Shown: positions 8,001-16,837 of the stretch, in pieces
Position numbering within the stretch: the stretch's first letter is position 1
Layout of the letters: the number at the start of each line of letters is the position of its first letter
DNA from: Oceanobacillus sp. FSL K6-2867
GTDB lineage: Bacteria; Bacillota; Bacilli; Bacillales; Amphibacillaceae
Direction: 5' to 3'
Assembly (NCBI RefSeq): GCF_037963145.1
Contig: NZ_CP150144.1
Coordinates: 1,550,001-1,614,000, forward strand
Length of the DNA stretch: 64,000 bases
Notes under the pieces: generated by a model
Told to the model about the DNA's origin: nothing
Databases searched by the model: none
Seen by the model: only the letters and a program-made list of their open reading frames with translations
Made by a program: the position numbers and the translations under genes

Positions 8001-11000
8001 TTACTGTGCCATTTTTTTTCGTTTACTAAGATAGATAGCACCACCAATTAAGATTAAAATCACTCCTAAAATTACATAGTTAAACATGTTCGTTGCTGTA
8101 TTCGGTAATATATTTCCGATTCCCGTATCAGTCGATCCGTTCGAGTTATTTGAACCACCAATCGTATTTTGGTCACCAAGAACACCCTTTTCGTTTTCAT
8201 CATCCGTAGAAGCATCTAATTCAAAAACGGCGAATGTACTGAAATGATTCGTTCCTGCACTTATTTTACCATTTTCATAATTGCCACCAATAACCTCCCA
8301 GCGATTATCAGCTTCATTCAGATAAAATAGCTTCACATTTTCTTTGTTTTCTACCTGCGTTGCATCTACTTGGAATGTTAAAGTTATCGCATCTGCAAAC
8401 TCACTTATTCGCTGATCTCCTTGTATAATAGCAAAATCATAAGCATTGCTCAGCGCATCTGCTACCGCATCGAGTCTTTCAATTACAATCGTTACCGCTT
8501 CATTCCCATTTGCAAATACGGAAGCTGGAATTTCTAATGAAACATCTCCTTTTTCAATAAGAAGAACTGCATTTTTAGCTTTCAATTCCTTTACTTGTTC
8601 ACTGCTAAATATAATTTCTATCATGCTTAGGTCTGCTGATTCATTTAAATCAATAATAACTGTTCCATTGTCCGCAATTGTATCTAGCGCATCGTCACCA
8701 AGAGTCGCTTGGTTTTTTTGAACAATTGGTTTAACTGTTATCGTTTTATCTGAATCTCCTGGCTGTTCTTCATCTCCGTCTTTATCTTGATCTGGATTTT
8801 CTTTATCGTCATCGCCGGGCTTCTCCGGATTTTCTGGATCAGGGTTCTCTCCTGGGTTTCCTGGCTCTTCCGAATCTCCTGGAATTTCATCCGTTTCCGC
8901 AATTCTGCCCTCTGCTTCATATACAATTGGATTTGATTCTGTGCTGTTTAAATACTTAACAAAATCAACTGTTGCATCAATGTCTACAGGTCCCATGATT
9001 GGGTTTTTCCCTAAATCCTTTATAGAGCCTTCCGAAGTCCCCATATAATTATTGACTGTTAATGTATAAACCGCATCTTCATCAATTGGTGTCCCATCCG
9101 GAAAAGTAATTGTTACAACTTCATTCAATTCCTTGTTCCATATATAATGCAACCCAGCTACACTATAATCCGGTCCATAAATTGGAGACAATTGTTCATT
9201 AATAATCGGGTAAAGGTCTGCGCCTGTGACCTCCAACGTCATTAATGTGTTTCCGAATGGCTGAATATTATACAGATTGCCCCATGTAATTTCGCCAGCA
9301 AGCAAGCTGTCCCTAATTCCCCCGCCATTCATCATAGCAAAGTCACTTTCCATCGACCAGTTCATCGCATCCGCAAGAAGATTTCCCAGTCCATGATCAC
9401 CGTCATTTGTATAGCTGCCAGTTAAATCCTGCGCATTATAGCCAATCACTTCATTAATAATCGGCGCAATCCGCTCTGCATACGTATCTAAAATTCCCGC
9501 TGCTTCTTCATCTGGCGTATAATCAGCTTGCTTTACAAATACAACTTCTGCTTCCTTTTCTACAATGTCCCCTGTCTCACGATCAATAACGAGATCAACA
9601 TCCGCAAAAGCTTTTCCATACTCAGATGCTTGGACAATTAATTTATCATCCACAACCGCATTATTAACAACGTGGTTATGTCCTGAAAAAACGACATCTA
9701 CCGCATCATCAATACTATTCGCCAGGTCTGCTGCTTCCCCTGTAACAGCATCACCAGTTTGATAGGCTGGCAGATGGACAAGGACAATAATTGCTTCCAC
9801 ACCTTGATCTGTCAGTTCAGCCGCCGCAGCATTCACTGCTTCCGTTTCATCTGTAAATGCTACATTTTCCAACGAAGCAGGCATAACCATATTTACTGTC
9901 TCAACTGTGTTAACACCAATAAATCCAACTTTAACACCATCTACTTCCTCAATATGGTATGCATCTAAAAAGGGATCTCCTGTATCATCATAAACACAGT
10001 TTGCACAAAGTACTGGAAAGCTCATTCCAGCATACCCTTCTGTACCTTTACCTTCTGGATGGTCACCACCATTTACCATTCGAAGCAATTCATCTAATCC
10101 TTCATCAAATTCATGGTTTCCAACGGTTCCAACATCAAATCCGATTGCTTCCATAATTTCAACAGTTGGTTCATCCTGAAGCAATCCTGAAACCGGAGAG
10201 CTTCCACCAATCATATCTCCGGCATGGACGATTAACGTATTTTCATTTTCCCGTTCTTTCATTGCTGCTGTTGTATAGTCCATACGCCCATACATGTCAT
10301 ATGCGCCATCTCCATCCGGGTCGAGCGAATATTCCTGATCAATTTTTCCATGTAAATCATTTAAGCTTAGCAGCTGAAGTTCTATTACGTCCTCACCCAC
10401 ATCTGGAGCTTCCTCCTCGACAAATGGTGTATAGCCATAGGACGCTGCTTCCTCTGCACTTGTAAAGAAAATACGTTTATCAACAGGAACGTCTTCCCAA
10501 CTATTCGGTTCTACATACTCCATTGTTTCTGAGTTTCCAACATATCTTAAAAACCCTTTTTGATCATCGTTCGCGCGGAATGCAAACGGAAGCTCCAATA
10601 GAGGGTCTTCTCGATTCCAAATTCCTAATCCTGCATCCTTCGCTTCTTTCACGGCTTGTTGATATACTGGATATGCTTCTTCATCAACTGGCGCAAGAAA
10701 ATAAGTAGATGCATAGCCCGACTCGACCATTTCCAGGTTGACATTTAATTGATCTTCCTTGCGAATTACTTCTGCTAAAATTCTCCCATAATCATCTGTT
10801 GGCTCATCTCCAACCTTTAAATAAATTTCATCACCAGGCTGAATCAGTTCACGTATATAATCTGCCGCTAGATCTCCATAATATTTTTGATTTTCATTGA
10901 TTTCCGCTCGTTCTGGATCTTTATTTTTCGCTGCATACGTTTCTGCAGTATCCATATTCAAAAAGCGTACTCTCGTTTCTCCAAACACAGGAGATGCAAC

Positions 11001-12302
11001 ACGGATTGTATCCCCATCTGTTACGCTTTCTACAGTCGTTTCATAGTAGCCAGCAGAAGTCGGTGGGTCTGGCTGATCAGCAGTTGCCTGCAAATCTTCC
11101 TGTTCAGTAGGGATCAGCTGATACGTATTATATTGACTTACAATTGCGGTAATGTCATACCATAAACCAGACTCCACTTGAGAAATATCAAGCGCATTTT
11201 CCATTATACGCAATGTTGTTCCATTGAATTCAGTATCAACTAGTGACACATTGTATCCACCGCCAGCTGGACTATCTGGAATAGTATTAATATAACCATT
11301 CACTTGCACAAGCTGTCCTTCATACGATTCTGCAATTGCCGGATCTTGAAGATCTTCCAAGGTTATTGATTGTGCTTCCGGCAATGCTTGTTCTGACTCT
11401 AATACTTCGATTGAAGCTGGCACAATCTCTTTTAAACCATTATAGCTAGCCAGCTCCCCAACAACTTGTACTCGATCACCTTTTACAAGATCAGGTAAAT
11501 CCCCTTGTTCATATGAAAACAAATTAATACCGCCAGTCTCATCCTGTATGTATGTCGTAAACTGTGCTCCGTTACTGATTGCAGCATTATCTACTGTTAC
11601 AATTCCTTCTACCGTTACATTCGTACCGTCACTTAATCCTCGTGCGTCCCCGATTGAAGATACCTCATCAGGAACAGCAGGTTCTTCCGGTTCTTCTGGA
11701 GGAACGACTTCCCCAGCACCATCCATCGTATGGCTGCCAAGATATGCAAATGTATTGCTTGCATAATCATTCCAGTGTTCTTGATTATATGTTTCTGATG
11801 GTGCAGTAATTGATGCATCCCTTACTAACGTAACGTCAGCGGCAAAATTATCACGAACGCCAATTTCACCAAGCACATCGATGAGCGCTTCACCTTTTTT
11901 CAACGCAAATGCATCATCGCCATTAAAATTGATAACCGATCCATTTTCCTCATCTGCTTGATCCAGAATTGCTTGATCTGCACTAGGGTGGGCAAGAACA
12001 AGCACATCATTGTTTTCAAGTGTCCCAGAAAGTGTTAGGGTCTGGCTTGCCGAAGAAGCGCCATTACTATACAGCTCCACTTGATAGCTCGATAAATCTA
12101 CTGCACTTCCTGTACCATTATAAATTTCAATTGCCTTATTAAAGGAACTACCTTCAATATACTCCGAAATAAATAAATCCTTTGCTGCCGTTTCATCACT
12201 CTGCGCCGATACAGTTGTTGCAAAGCCAGGTGAATGGTTTACTGATAGCATTACCAAAATAAGGAATATACTGAAAACTTTTCTGAAAGCAACACTTTTC
12301 AT
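8001..12302 (-). CDS. yhcR: cell-wall-anchored nuclease/5'-nucleotidase, YhcR-like multidomain protein
   Basis: 1433 residues; ATG 12302 lies 6 bases after GGAGG. Domains: signal peptide 1-34; lamin-tail-like domain 40-195 (FISEYIEGSSFNKAIEIYNG); two OB folds 215-305 and 315-405; staphylococcal-nuclease domain 420-570 (DGDTIRV, RVRFLNMDTAET, DDYGRI); metallophosphatase 640-900 (NDLHG, HAGD, GNHEFDEG, GHNH); 5'-nucleotidase C-terminal domain 930-1130 (NGGGIRDS, PFGNTL); Pro/Glu/Asp-rich linker 1140-1187; a further beta domain; then LPNTA, a membrane helix and SKRKK. It degrades extracellular nucleic acids to nucleosides and phosphate, anchored by a class D-type sortase that must be encoded elsewhere. 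B. subtilis YhcR lacks the lamin-tail domain as far as I recall. No gene partner is adjacent. Confidence 0.93.
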   Translation of the reverse strand: MKSVAFRKVFSIFLILVMLSVNHSPGFATTVSAQSDETAAKDLFISEYIEGSSFNKAIEIYNGTGSAVDLSSYQVELYSNGASSASQTLTLSGTLENNDVLVLAHPSADQAILDQADEENGSVINFNGDDAFALKKGEALIDVLGEIGVRDNFAADVTLVRDASITAPSETYNQEHWNDYASNTFAYLGSHTMDGAGEVVPPEEPEEPAVPDEVSSIGDARGLSDGTNVTVEGIVTVDNAAISNGAQFTTYIQDETGGINLFSYEQGDLPDLVKGDRVQVVGELASYNGLKEIVPASIEVLESEQALPEAQSITLEDLQDPAIAESYEGQLVQVNGYINTIPDSPAGGGYNVSLVDTEFNGTTLRIMENALDISQVESGLWYDITAIVSQYNTYQLIPTEQEDLQATADQPDPPTSAGYYETTVESVTDGDTIRVASPVFGETRVRFLNMDTAETYAAKNKDPERAEINENQKYYGDLAADYIRELIQPGDEIYLKVGDEPTDDYGRILAEVIRKEDQLNVNLEMVESGYASTYFLAPVDEEAYPVYQQAVKEAKDAGLGIWNREDPLLELPFAFRANDDQKGFLRYVGNSETMEYVEPNSWEDVPVDKRIFFTSAEEAASYGYTPFVEEEAPDVGEDVIELQLLSLNDLHGKIDQEYSLDPDGDGAYDMYGRMDYTTAAMKERENENTLIVHAGDMIGGSSPVSGLLQDEPTVEIMEAIGFDVGTVGNHEFDEGLDELLRMVNGGDHPEGKGTEGYAGMSFPVLCANCVYDDTGDPFLDAYHIEEVDGVKVGFIGVNTVETVNMVMPASLENVAFTDETEAVNAAAAELTDQGVEAIIVLVHLPAYQTGDAVTGEAADLANSIDDAVDVVFSGHNHVVNNAVVDDKLIVQASEYGKAFADVDLVIDRETGDIVEKEAEVVFVKQADYTPDEEAAGILDTYAERIAPIINEVIGYNAQDLTGSYTNDGDHGLGNLLADAMNWSMESDFAMMNGGGIRDSLLAGEITWGNLYNIQPFGNTLMTLEVTGADLYPIINEQLSPIYGPDYSVAGLHYIWNKELNEVVTITFPDGTPIDEDAVYTLTVNNYMGTSEGSIKDLGKNPIMGPVDIDATVDFVKYLNSTESNPIVYEAEGRIAETDEIPGDSEEPGNPGENPDPENPEKPGDDDKENPDQDKDGDEEQPGDSDKTITVKPIVQKNQATLGDDALDTIADNGTVIIDLNESADLSMIEIIFSSEQVKELKAKNAVLLIEKGDVSLEIPASVFANGNEAVTIVIERLDAVADALSNAYDFAIIQGDQRISEFADAITLTFQVDATQVENKENVKLFYLNEADNRWEVIGGNYENGKISAGTNHFSTFAVFELDASTDDENEKGVLGDQNTIGGSNNSNGSTDTGIGNILPNTATNMFNYVILGVILILIGGAIYLSKRKKMAQ

Positions 12303-12334
12303 CACGATCCTCCATCTCTTAGGATATTATTTGC

Positions 12335-12479
12335 TAGATACGAGGACTTATCACGTATCAACGGGCTGTAATCCCCCTCTAACGATTGAGAAAACTAATA
12401 AAGTATAATGAACGGGGGTAAACAGCCCATAAATTCCTGATTCTGTTCAACTGCTATTCAGTGGAAAAGAACCACTGAA
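12335..12479 (-). promoter_or_regulatory. structured leader upstream of the yhcR-like gene (unassigned)
   Basis: Three dyads in series precede the gene. 12455-12479: ATTCAGTGG/CCACTGAAT. 12363-12427: a long stem of GGGCTGT paired with ACAGCCC and CCCCC paired with GGGGG, separated by a symmetric 3x3 internal loop and closing a 36-base loop. 12335-12357: GATACG/CGTATC. The arrangement fits a cis-regulatory RNA. It matches no riboswitch class I can recall, and either strand could carry it. Confidence 0.45.
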
Positions 12480-12935
12480 TAAAGTTTCACTTTATGACAA
12501 AATTCTCTCCAGCTTCCCTTTAAATATGACATAAGAGACGAAACGTTACTATTAAAAAAATGTAAATATATCGCAAATTTATTACATAAGAACTAACAAA
12601 ACAACAAAATAGTATTTTAGAATCATATGATATAGCAAAAAGTTGATTGTAAAAAACGTAAATTCACTATTTTCTCTCCTCTTTAAACATGTTATCCATG
12701 AAGAAACAAAAGTGTACTTATCCTATAAACCCTAGTACAACTAATCAATTAAAAGGGCGTTTAGGTAATGAAAAGTATTTTGAATCTAAATTAATTCCAC
12801 ACGATAATCCGAAAACCTATATAAACAATCCCTACAAAAAAATAAGTTGGTAGGGATTTTGGTAGGGAACTATATAAAGTATAAAAATTCACAAAGTCTT
12901 TATTTTAGGTTTTTTCTACATAGAGAAAACTTTTT
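12480..12935. other. AT-rich intergenic stretch without a gene
   Basis: No frame with a ribosome site was found. A 9-bp dyad, AATCCCTAC/GTAGGGATT, lies at 12827-12858, and GGTAGGGA occurs twice close by (12849 and 12861). It could be a terminator for the small-gene island on the minus strand, but its T-run is weak. Confidence 0.5.
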
Positions 12936-13136
12936 TTAATTCTTTTTCGTTATAGCTCGCTTTACATCAAAAACTCCTATCGTTCCACATATCAAAACAC
13001 CTAATACTAAAATGCCTGTAAGAATCCAATTACCCCCCCATATTGTGATTGCACTTAATAAACAGCTTAATGCAATAACTATCGCTCCATATTTTTCTCT
13101 CCACTTTGCTAATTTTGAGGAACTATCATTACTCAA
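12936..13136 (-). CDS. small two-helix membrane protein, unknown
   Basis: 66 residues from a TTG start at 13136, with AGGAGAG 10 bases upstream. A charged N-terminal part (residues 1-17) is followed by two hydrophobic segments (about 18-33 and 37-55) and a basic tail DVKRAITKKN. No family is recognised. It is the last of several tiny membrane-protein genes on the minus strand in an AT-rich block. The ribosome site and clean membrane topology support it; no function can be stated. Confidence 0.6.
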   Translation of the reverse strand: MSNDSSSKLAKWREKYGAIVIALSCLLSAITIWGGNWILTGILVLGVLICGTIGVFDVKRAITKKN

Positions 13137-13195
13137 ATTATTTTCTCTCCTTTTCTTACCCTAAGGCACCAAATACTTGAAGAAGGAAATATCTA

Positions 13196-13342
13196 CTACT
13201 TTAATTTTCCATGATTTTTTATATCTTCTAATAAACTAATGATATGGTCATTTTGTTCAATTAGCTTTTGATTTTGTCCTCTAAATTTTGTTAAATCAAA
13301 TAAAAATACGATTAGAATAATAAAAATAAGAATAATAAACAT
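13196..13342 (-). CDS. 48-residue single-helix membrane protein
   Basis: ATG 13342 follows GGGGTGAC by 3-4 bases. The first 17 residues are almost all Ile, Leu, Phe and Val and form one membrane helix. Residues 18-48 form a polar tail with heptad-like spacing (KLIEQNDHIISLLEDI), probably a short coiled coil. Such Bacillus proteins of about 50 residues occur widely without known function. It lies between two other small membrane genes. The type of protein is fairly sure; its role is unknown. Confidence 0.6.
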   Translation of the reverse strand: MFIILIFIILIVFLFDLTKFRGQNQKLIEQNDHIISLLEDIKNHGKLK

Positions 13343-13414
13343 AATGTCACCCCATTTTCAATCCACTGCCCAACTACTTCATTTTAAAAAATGCAAAAGT
13401 TAGCTGATCAACTT

Positions 13415-13612
13415 CTATCTAAGAAATAGCCCAATTAGTAAACTGATTGTAAAAAGAACATATGCAAACTGTATAGCTATGTACATTGTCAACTCAAGAG
13501 ATGTAAGTTTTCGATGCTTTTTTGCTTTCTCTAAATGCCTTAAATAGATTCCGGAACAAAAAATAAGTATTACATAAGAAATCACACGTAAAATTTCCGC
13601 AAAAAGAATCAA
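13415..13612 (-). CDS. small membrane protein, two hydrophobic segments
   Basis: The TTG at 13612 is taken as the start because GGAGAGGAG lies 9 bases upstream, inside the longer frame that begins at 13645. The product is about 65 residues with a hydrophobic N-terminal segment (residues 1-22), a central basic loop (HLEKAKKHRKLTS) and a second hydrophobic segment (about 37-62). No family is recognised. Its neighbours are equally small membrane proteins on the same strand. Confidence 0.55.
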   Translation of the reverse strand: MILFAEILRVISYVILIFCSGIYLRHLEKAKKHRKLTSLELTMYIAIQFAYVLFTISLLIGLFLR

Positions 13613-13710
13613 AAATATTAACTCCTCTCCTAGTTTTTGTTTCAAAAATCGTGCCCGTTTCAGAAAAAGTGTACTCTACTCCATTACTGCATCATTTAGT
13701 AAAAAGGAGA

Positions 13711-14130
13711 CTAATTTTCATCTAAAAATCCGAAGGCTTTCTTCAATATAATAGATATGTGGAAGAATAATAAAGCTGCCAATGCACCAAATATTAATAC
13801 TTTAAATATATCTAACAATGAGGGATTACTATCGAATAAGAATAATAATCCCATAATTAATAAACCACCTACCCCGTATACAAAAAAACCAACAATATAT
13901 TTAATAAATTTATTACGAAACTGTATTGATTCTATATATACGTCTACGAAGGCAGAATATAGTCCACCACCAATTAAATATACAGGTAATGAATAAATCA
14001 AATATATAATAGAAGAATATCCAACGCCTGGTTGTTGTTCAGCTACTGGTGTATACATCAAAAAAGCTAAAGATAGAGAAAGGATTATCGAGGAAAGTAC
14101 AGCAACAATAATTTTCTCTAAAACCTTCAT
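13711..14130 (-). CDS. four-helix membrane protein, unknown
   Basis: 139 residues from ATG 14130, with GGGGGGTG 5 bases upstream. Four hydrophobic stretches lie near residues 8-26, 41-62, 78-99 and 108-130; charged residues sit in the loops (VDVYIESIQFRNKFIK). I do not recognise the family. Its size and neighbourhood would fit an immunity-like or stress membrane protein, but nothing in the sequence shows that. Confidence 0.65.
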   Translation of the reverse strand: MKVLEKIIVAVLSSIILSLSLAFLMYTPVAEQQPGVGYSSIIYLIYSLPVYLIGGGLYSAFVDVYIESIQFRNKFIKYIVGFFVYGVGGLLIMGLLFLFDSNPSLLDIFKVLIFGALAALLFFHISIILKKAFGFLDEN

Positions 14131-14248
14131 TTAATCACCCCCCTAATAAACACTATTCTAATTAAACTCTTCTGCCCTTTAGTAAAAAAGATCGCCATAA
14201 TGACGATCTGGATTGTTGTATTAAAGCACCCTATAGCGAAATAACGAT

Positions 14249-14590
14249 TCAATTGCTCATATCTATTAAGAACGAATAAAGTTCAAGTAAGTAATATAAC
14301 ATAAATGGGACTGTCAAAATTATTAATCCTAAAACAGATAAATATATAGACAACTTCCAAACAACTTTCCTATTTAATATAAGAACAATGGTAAATATTA
14401 TAATCCCTACGAGAATGGCATATTTAATTTGTATTCAGTATTGTTGCAATATACCAACTGGCAGTGGTTCAAATTCTGGAAGATGAATATAAAATTCAGT
14501 CCATACAGTAGAATAAATAAGAATTAAAATAATGTAACCTATCAAGAGTAATATACTACTAATAACTTTATTAGGACTGATGTTTCTCAC
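14249..14590 (-). pseudogene. small membrane-protein gene with an in-frame stop
   Basis: A frame of 114 codons from GTG 14590 (GAAAGG upstream) to TGA 14249 is interrupted only by TGA at 14435-14437, codon 52. The first half has one hydrophobic segment (residues 10-28) and a loop with FYIHLPEFEPLPVG. The second half has two more (about residues 56-70 and 80-100). The stop most simply reads as a Trp codon changed to TGA. No family is recognised. If functional, it would give a 51-residue protein. Confidence 0.6.
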
Positions 14591-15021
14591 CCTTTCTTCA
14601 GTTACTTCTGTCAATTGAAATCGGTTAAAAGTAGTTTAATATTGCTTATTAAACTCTTCTGCAGTTAGTTTAAGTGTACTTTTTTACAAACTCCATATAT
14701 TATTTCAAGCATTTTTATAAATTCAGTTTACACTAACTAAACTACTTTTTCAGAAAAAACTCTTTTTAAAAACGAAAATTAAATCAGATTTAAATCTGAT
14801 GTATAGGAAGGAATTCTGAATGATATTAAATACAAAATGTTAATTCAAAGTTTACATCCCTATTTTCCACATTAAAGATAATGGTCATATTTTATTTTAT
14901 AGTAAATAATTGTATTTAAATATTATATTTTTACTTATCCTATAACAAAAAACTTGCTGCAATACCATCAAAATTATATAATAAAGTTGCATTACGAATT
15001 TTACCTATTTAATTTTATCAC
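14591..15021. other. AT-rich gene-free stretch before the tRNA
   Basis: No coding frame with a ribosome site. ATTAAACTCTTCTGC at 14648-14662 repeats exactly the 15 bases at 14161-14175; both copies lie some 30-75 bases upstream of small-gene starts. Confidence 0.6.
14783..14800. repeat. perfect 18-bp palindrome
   Basis: ATCAGATTTAAATCTGAT equals its own reverse complement. It is isolated in the gene-free stretch and could be a protein-binding dyad or a chance AT-rich palindrome. Confidence 0.6.
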
Positions 15022-15093
15022 GGGGCTGTAGTTCAGTGGGAGAATACTTGTCTGGCAGACAAGGGGTCACGGGTTCGAATCCCGTCAGCTCCA
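15022..15093 (+). tRNA. tRNA-Ala (anticodon GGC)
   Basis: A full cloverleaf can be drawn: acceptor GGGGCTG/CAGCTCC (one G-U pair), D stem GTTC/GAAT, anticodon arm CTTGT-CTGGCAG-ACAAG with anticodon GGC, T arm ACGGG-TTCGAAT-CCCGT, discriminator A. Length 72. The 3' CCA is not encoded (CTC follows). Confidence 0.92.
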
Positions 15094-15243
15094 CTCTTGA
15101 CCAAACATCAAAATTAATAATTTAAATAACTAAGTTCTCGATCACATCTTAACACTCTTACTTATTCTAATAACAGAATGAGAGGAGTTTTTTTAATTTA
15201 AAAGAAGGTTGTAGAGCCTCATAATTATTACGGTAGTGAAACC

Positions 15244-15308
15244 AACCAGTCCGGGAGAGTGCTTGCATGGCATGCAAGAGGTCGCGGGTTCGAGCCCCGC
15301 ATGCTCCA
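15244..15308 (+). pseudogene. decayed tRNA-like sequence (GGC loop)
   Basis: The 3' two thirds look like a tRNA: anticodon arm CTTGC-ATGGCAT-GCAAG with GGC, variable AGGTC, T arm GCGGG-TTCGAGC-CCCGC, then ATGCTCC and A. The 5' side has no partner for the acceptor strand and the D stem does not pair. It lies 150 bases after the intact tRNA-Ala and is probably a broken copy. Confidence 0.65.
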
Positions 15309-15313
15309 TATAT

Positions 15314-15352
15314 TAAAAACACTTGACGCCTATGCTATCAAGTGTTTTTTTC
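15314..15352 (+). terminator. terminator after the tRNA region
   Basis: AAAAACACTTGA pairs with TCAAGTGTTTTT, followed by more T residues. Confidence 0.85.
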
Positions 15353-15371
15353 TTGCTACTAATTTACTTTT

Positions 15372-15413
15372 AAAAAACACTCACAGCATATACTAGCATT
15401 GTGAGTGTTTTTT
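15372..15413. terminator. bidirectional terminator beside gltT
   Basis: AAAAAACACTCACA and TGTGAGTGTTTTTT form a 14-bp stem. The T-run suits both strands. It ends 8 bases from the minus-strand symporter stop. Confidence 0.85.
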
Positions 15414-15420
15414 AAATATA

Positions 15421-16689
15421 TTATATCGCTTGATCTGCTATTTCTTCATGTTCCTTAACTGGAGGGTTAAATTGACCTTCCCATTTAGCAACTACCAGTG
15501 CTGCTAATGAGTTCCCTACAACATTAACCGCTGTACGTCCCATGTCAAGAATACGATCAATACCAGCAATAAACGCTAACCCTTCGGCAGGAAGGCCAAT
15601 CGTGCTAAATGTAGCTAGTAACACGACAAATGATACACCTGGTACACCAGCCATTCCTTTAGATGTAACCATCAAGACTAACATCAATGTAATTTGCTGC
15701 CAAATACTTAATTCTATACCAAACATCTGTGCAATAAACAGCGAAGCAATTGCTTGATATAAAACTGATCCATCCAGGTTAAAAGAGTAACCCGTTGGGA
15801 TAACAAAGGTAGCAATGTGTTTTGGACTCCCAGCCTGCTCCATCTTGTCCATAATTCTCGGAAGCACAGTTTCCGAACTTGATGTTGAAAAAGCTAAAAT
15901 TAATTCTTCTTTAATCAGCTTTAATAATTTAAAGATATTTAATCCAACGATTTTAGCCATCAAACCTAACACAACAATGACAAAGAAAATCATTGTTCCA
16001 TAAACAGTAAGGGCTAACTTGCCTAATGGAATCAACGAGGTAAAACCATATTTAGAGATCGTTACACCAATTAAAGCAAATACACCAATTGGTGCATACT
16101 TCATAAATAGGTTTGTAACATAGAACATAGCATTTGCTGTACCTTCGAAGAATCGAAGTACTGGCTTACCTTTATCTCCAATTGCAGCGATTCCAAGACC
16201 AAAAACAACAGCAAAGAAGATAATCGCCAGCATGTCCCCTTCAACCATCGCCTGTACTGGATTTGTAGGTACTACATGCAAAAGCGTGTCTGCTATCGAT
16301 TTACCTTCTTGCTCTTCTGAAGTTTCGACATAGCCTGAAATATCACTTTGCTGCAGGCTTTCCATATTCAGTCCGGTACCAGGCTGGAATATGTTAGCAG
16401 AGATTAAGCCGACCGCAATTGCAACCAATGTCATACCAATAAAGTAAGCTAACGATTTACCGCCCAGCTTACCAACAGATTTCAAATCTCCAACACCAGC
16501 AATTGCAACAATAATACTAGATAGTACAATTGGAACAACAATCATTTTAATTAAACGAAGAAACAGATCACCAAATGGTTGTAAAACACTTTGAGCTGTT
16601 TCACTTCCGTAAAAGATACCACCAACAATAACACCTAAAATTAGACCAATAAAAATTTGATTGGCCAAACTTAATTTAAACTTTTTCAT
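15421..16689 (-). CDS. gltT: sodium/proton-dependent glutamate/aspartate symporter (DAACS family)
   Basis: 422 residues, the usual DAACS length, with an N-terminus close to Bacillus GltT (KLSLANQIFIGLILGVIVG). Signature regions: serine-rich reentrant loop AFSTSSSETVLPRIM (about residues 263-277), GYSFNLDGSVLYQ (about 299-311), and the C-terminal MGRTAVNVVGNSLAA segment (about 381-395). It carries glutamate or aspartate into the cell with Na+ or H+. The gene is monocistronic and lies behind a c-di-AMP riboswitch and terminator, which ties amino-acid anion uptake to osmotic signalling. Confidence 0.92.
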   Translation of the reverse strand: MKKFKLSLANQIFIGLILGVIVGGIFYGSETAQSVLQPFGDLFLRLIKMIVVPIVLSSIIVAIAGVGDLKSVGKLGGKSLAYFIGMTLVAIAVGLISANIFQPGTGLNMESLQQSDISGYVETSEEQEGKSIADTLLHVVPTNPVQAMVEGDMLAIIFFAVVFGLGIAAIGDKGKPVLRFFEGTANAMFYVTNLFMKYAPIGVFALIGVTISKYGFTSLIPLGKLALTVYGTMIFFVIVVLGLMAKIVGLNIFKLLKLIKEELILAFSTSSSETVLPRIMDKMEQAGSPKHIATFVIPTGYSFNLDGSVLYQAIASLFIAQMFGIELSIWQQITLMLVLMVTSKGMAGVPGVSFVVLLATFSTIGLPAEGLAFIAGIDRILDMGRTAVNVVGNSLAALVVAKWEGQFNPPVKEHEEIADQAI

Positions 16690-16775
16690 TGATTACCCTA
16701 CCTTCTTGTTAGTTATTTGTGAGTGCCTAGGCAAGGGAAACAAAGACGATTTGACTAAAAACGGGAATTGACGAA

Positions 16776-16798
16776 CAAAAAAAGACACGGGTTGTGTC
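16776..16798 (-). terminator. riboswitch-linked leader terminator upstream of gltT
   Basis: On the minus strand GACAC-AACCC-GTGTC is followed by eight T residues. It sits between the aptamer and the gltT start, where the expression platform should be. Confidence 0.8.
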
Positions 16799-16837
16799 AA
16801 TTCGCACGATATCATATACTCTTATGTTTCCTTTAAA

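Noticed and set aside
9565..11809. Multiple plus-strand frames of 60-100 codons across the giant nuclease gene
   Set aside because: They are antisense shadows without ribosome sites or recognisable products.
12827..12858. Hairpin AATCCCTAC/GTAGGGATT as a sure terminator
   Set aside because: The T-run is short and interrupted and no gene ends close by on the plus strand; kept only as a note.
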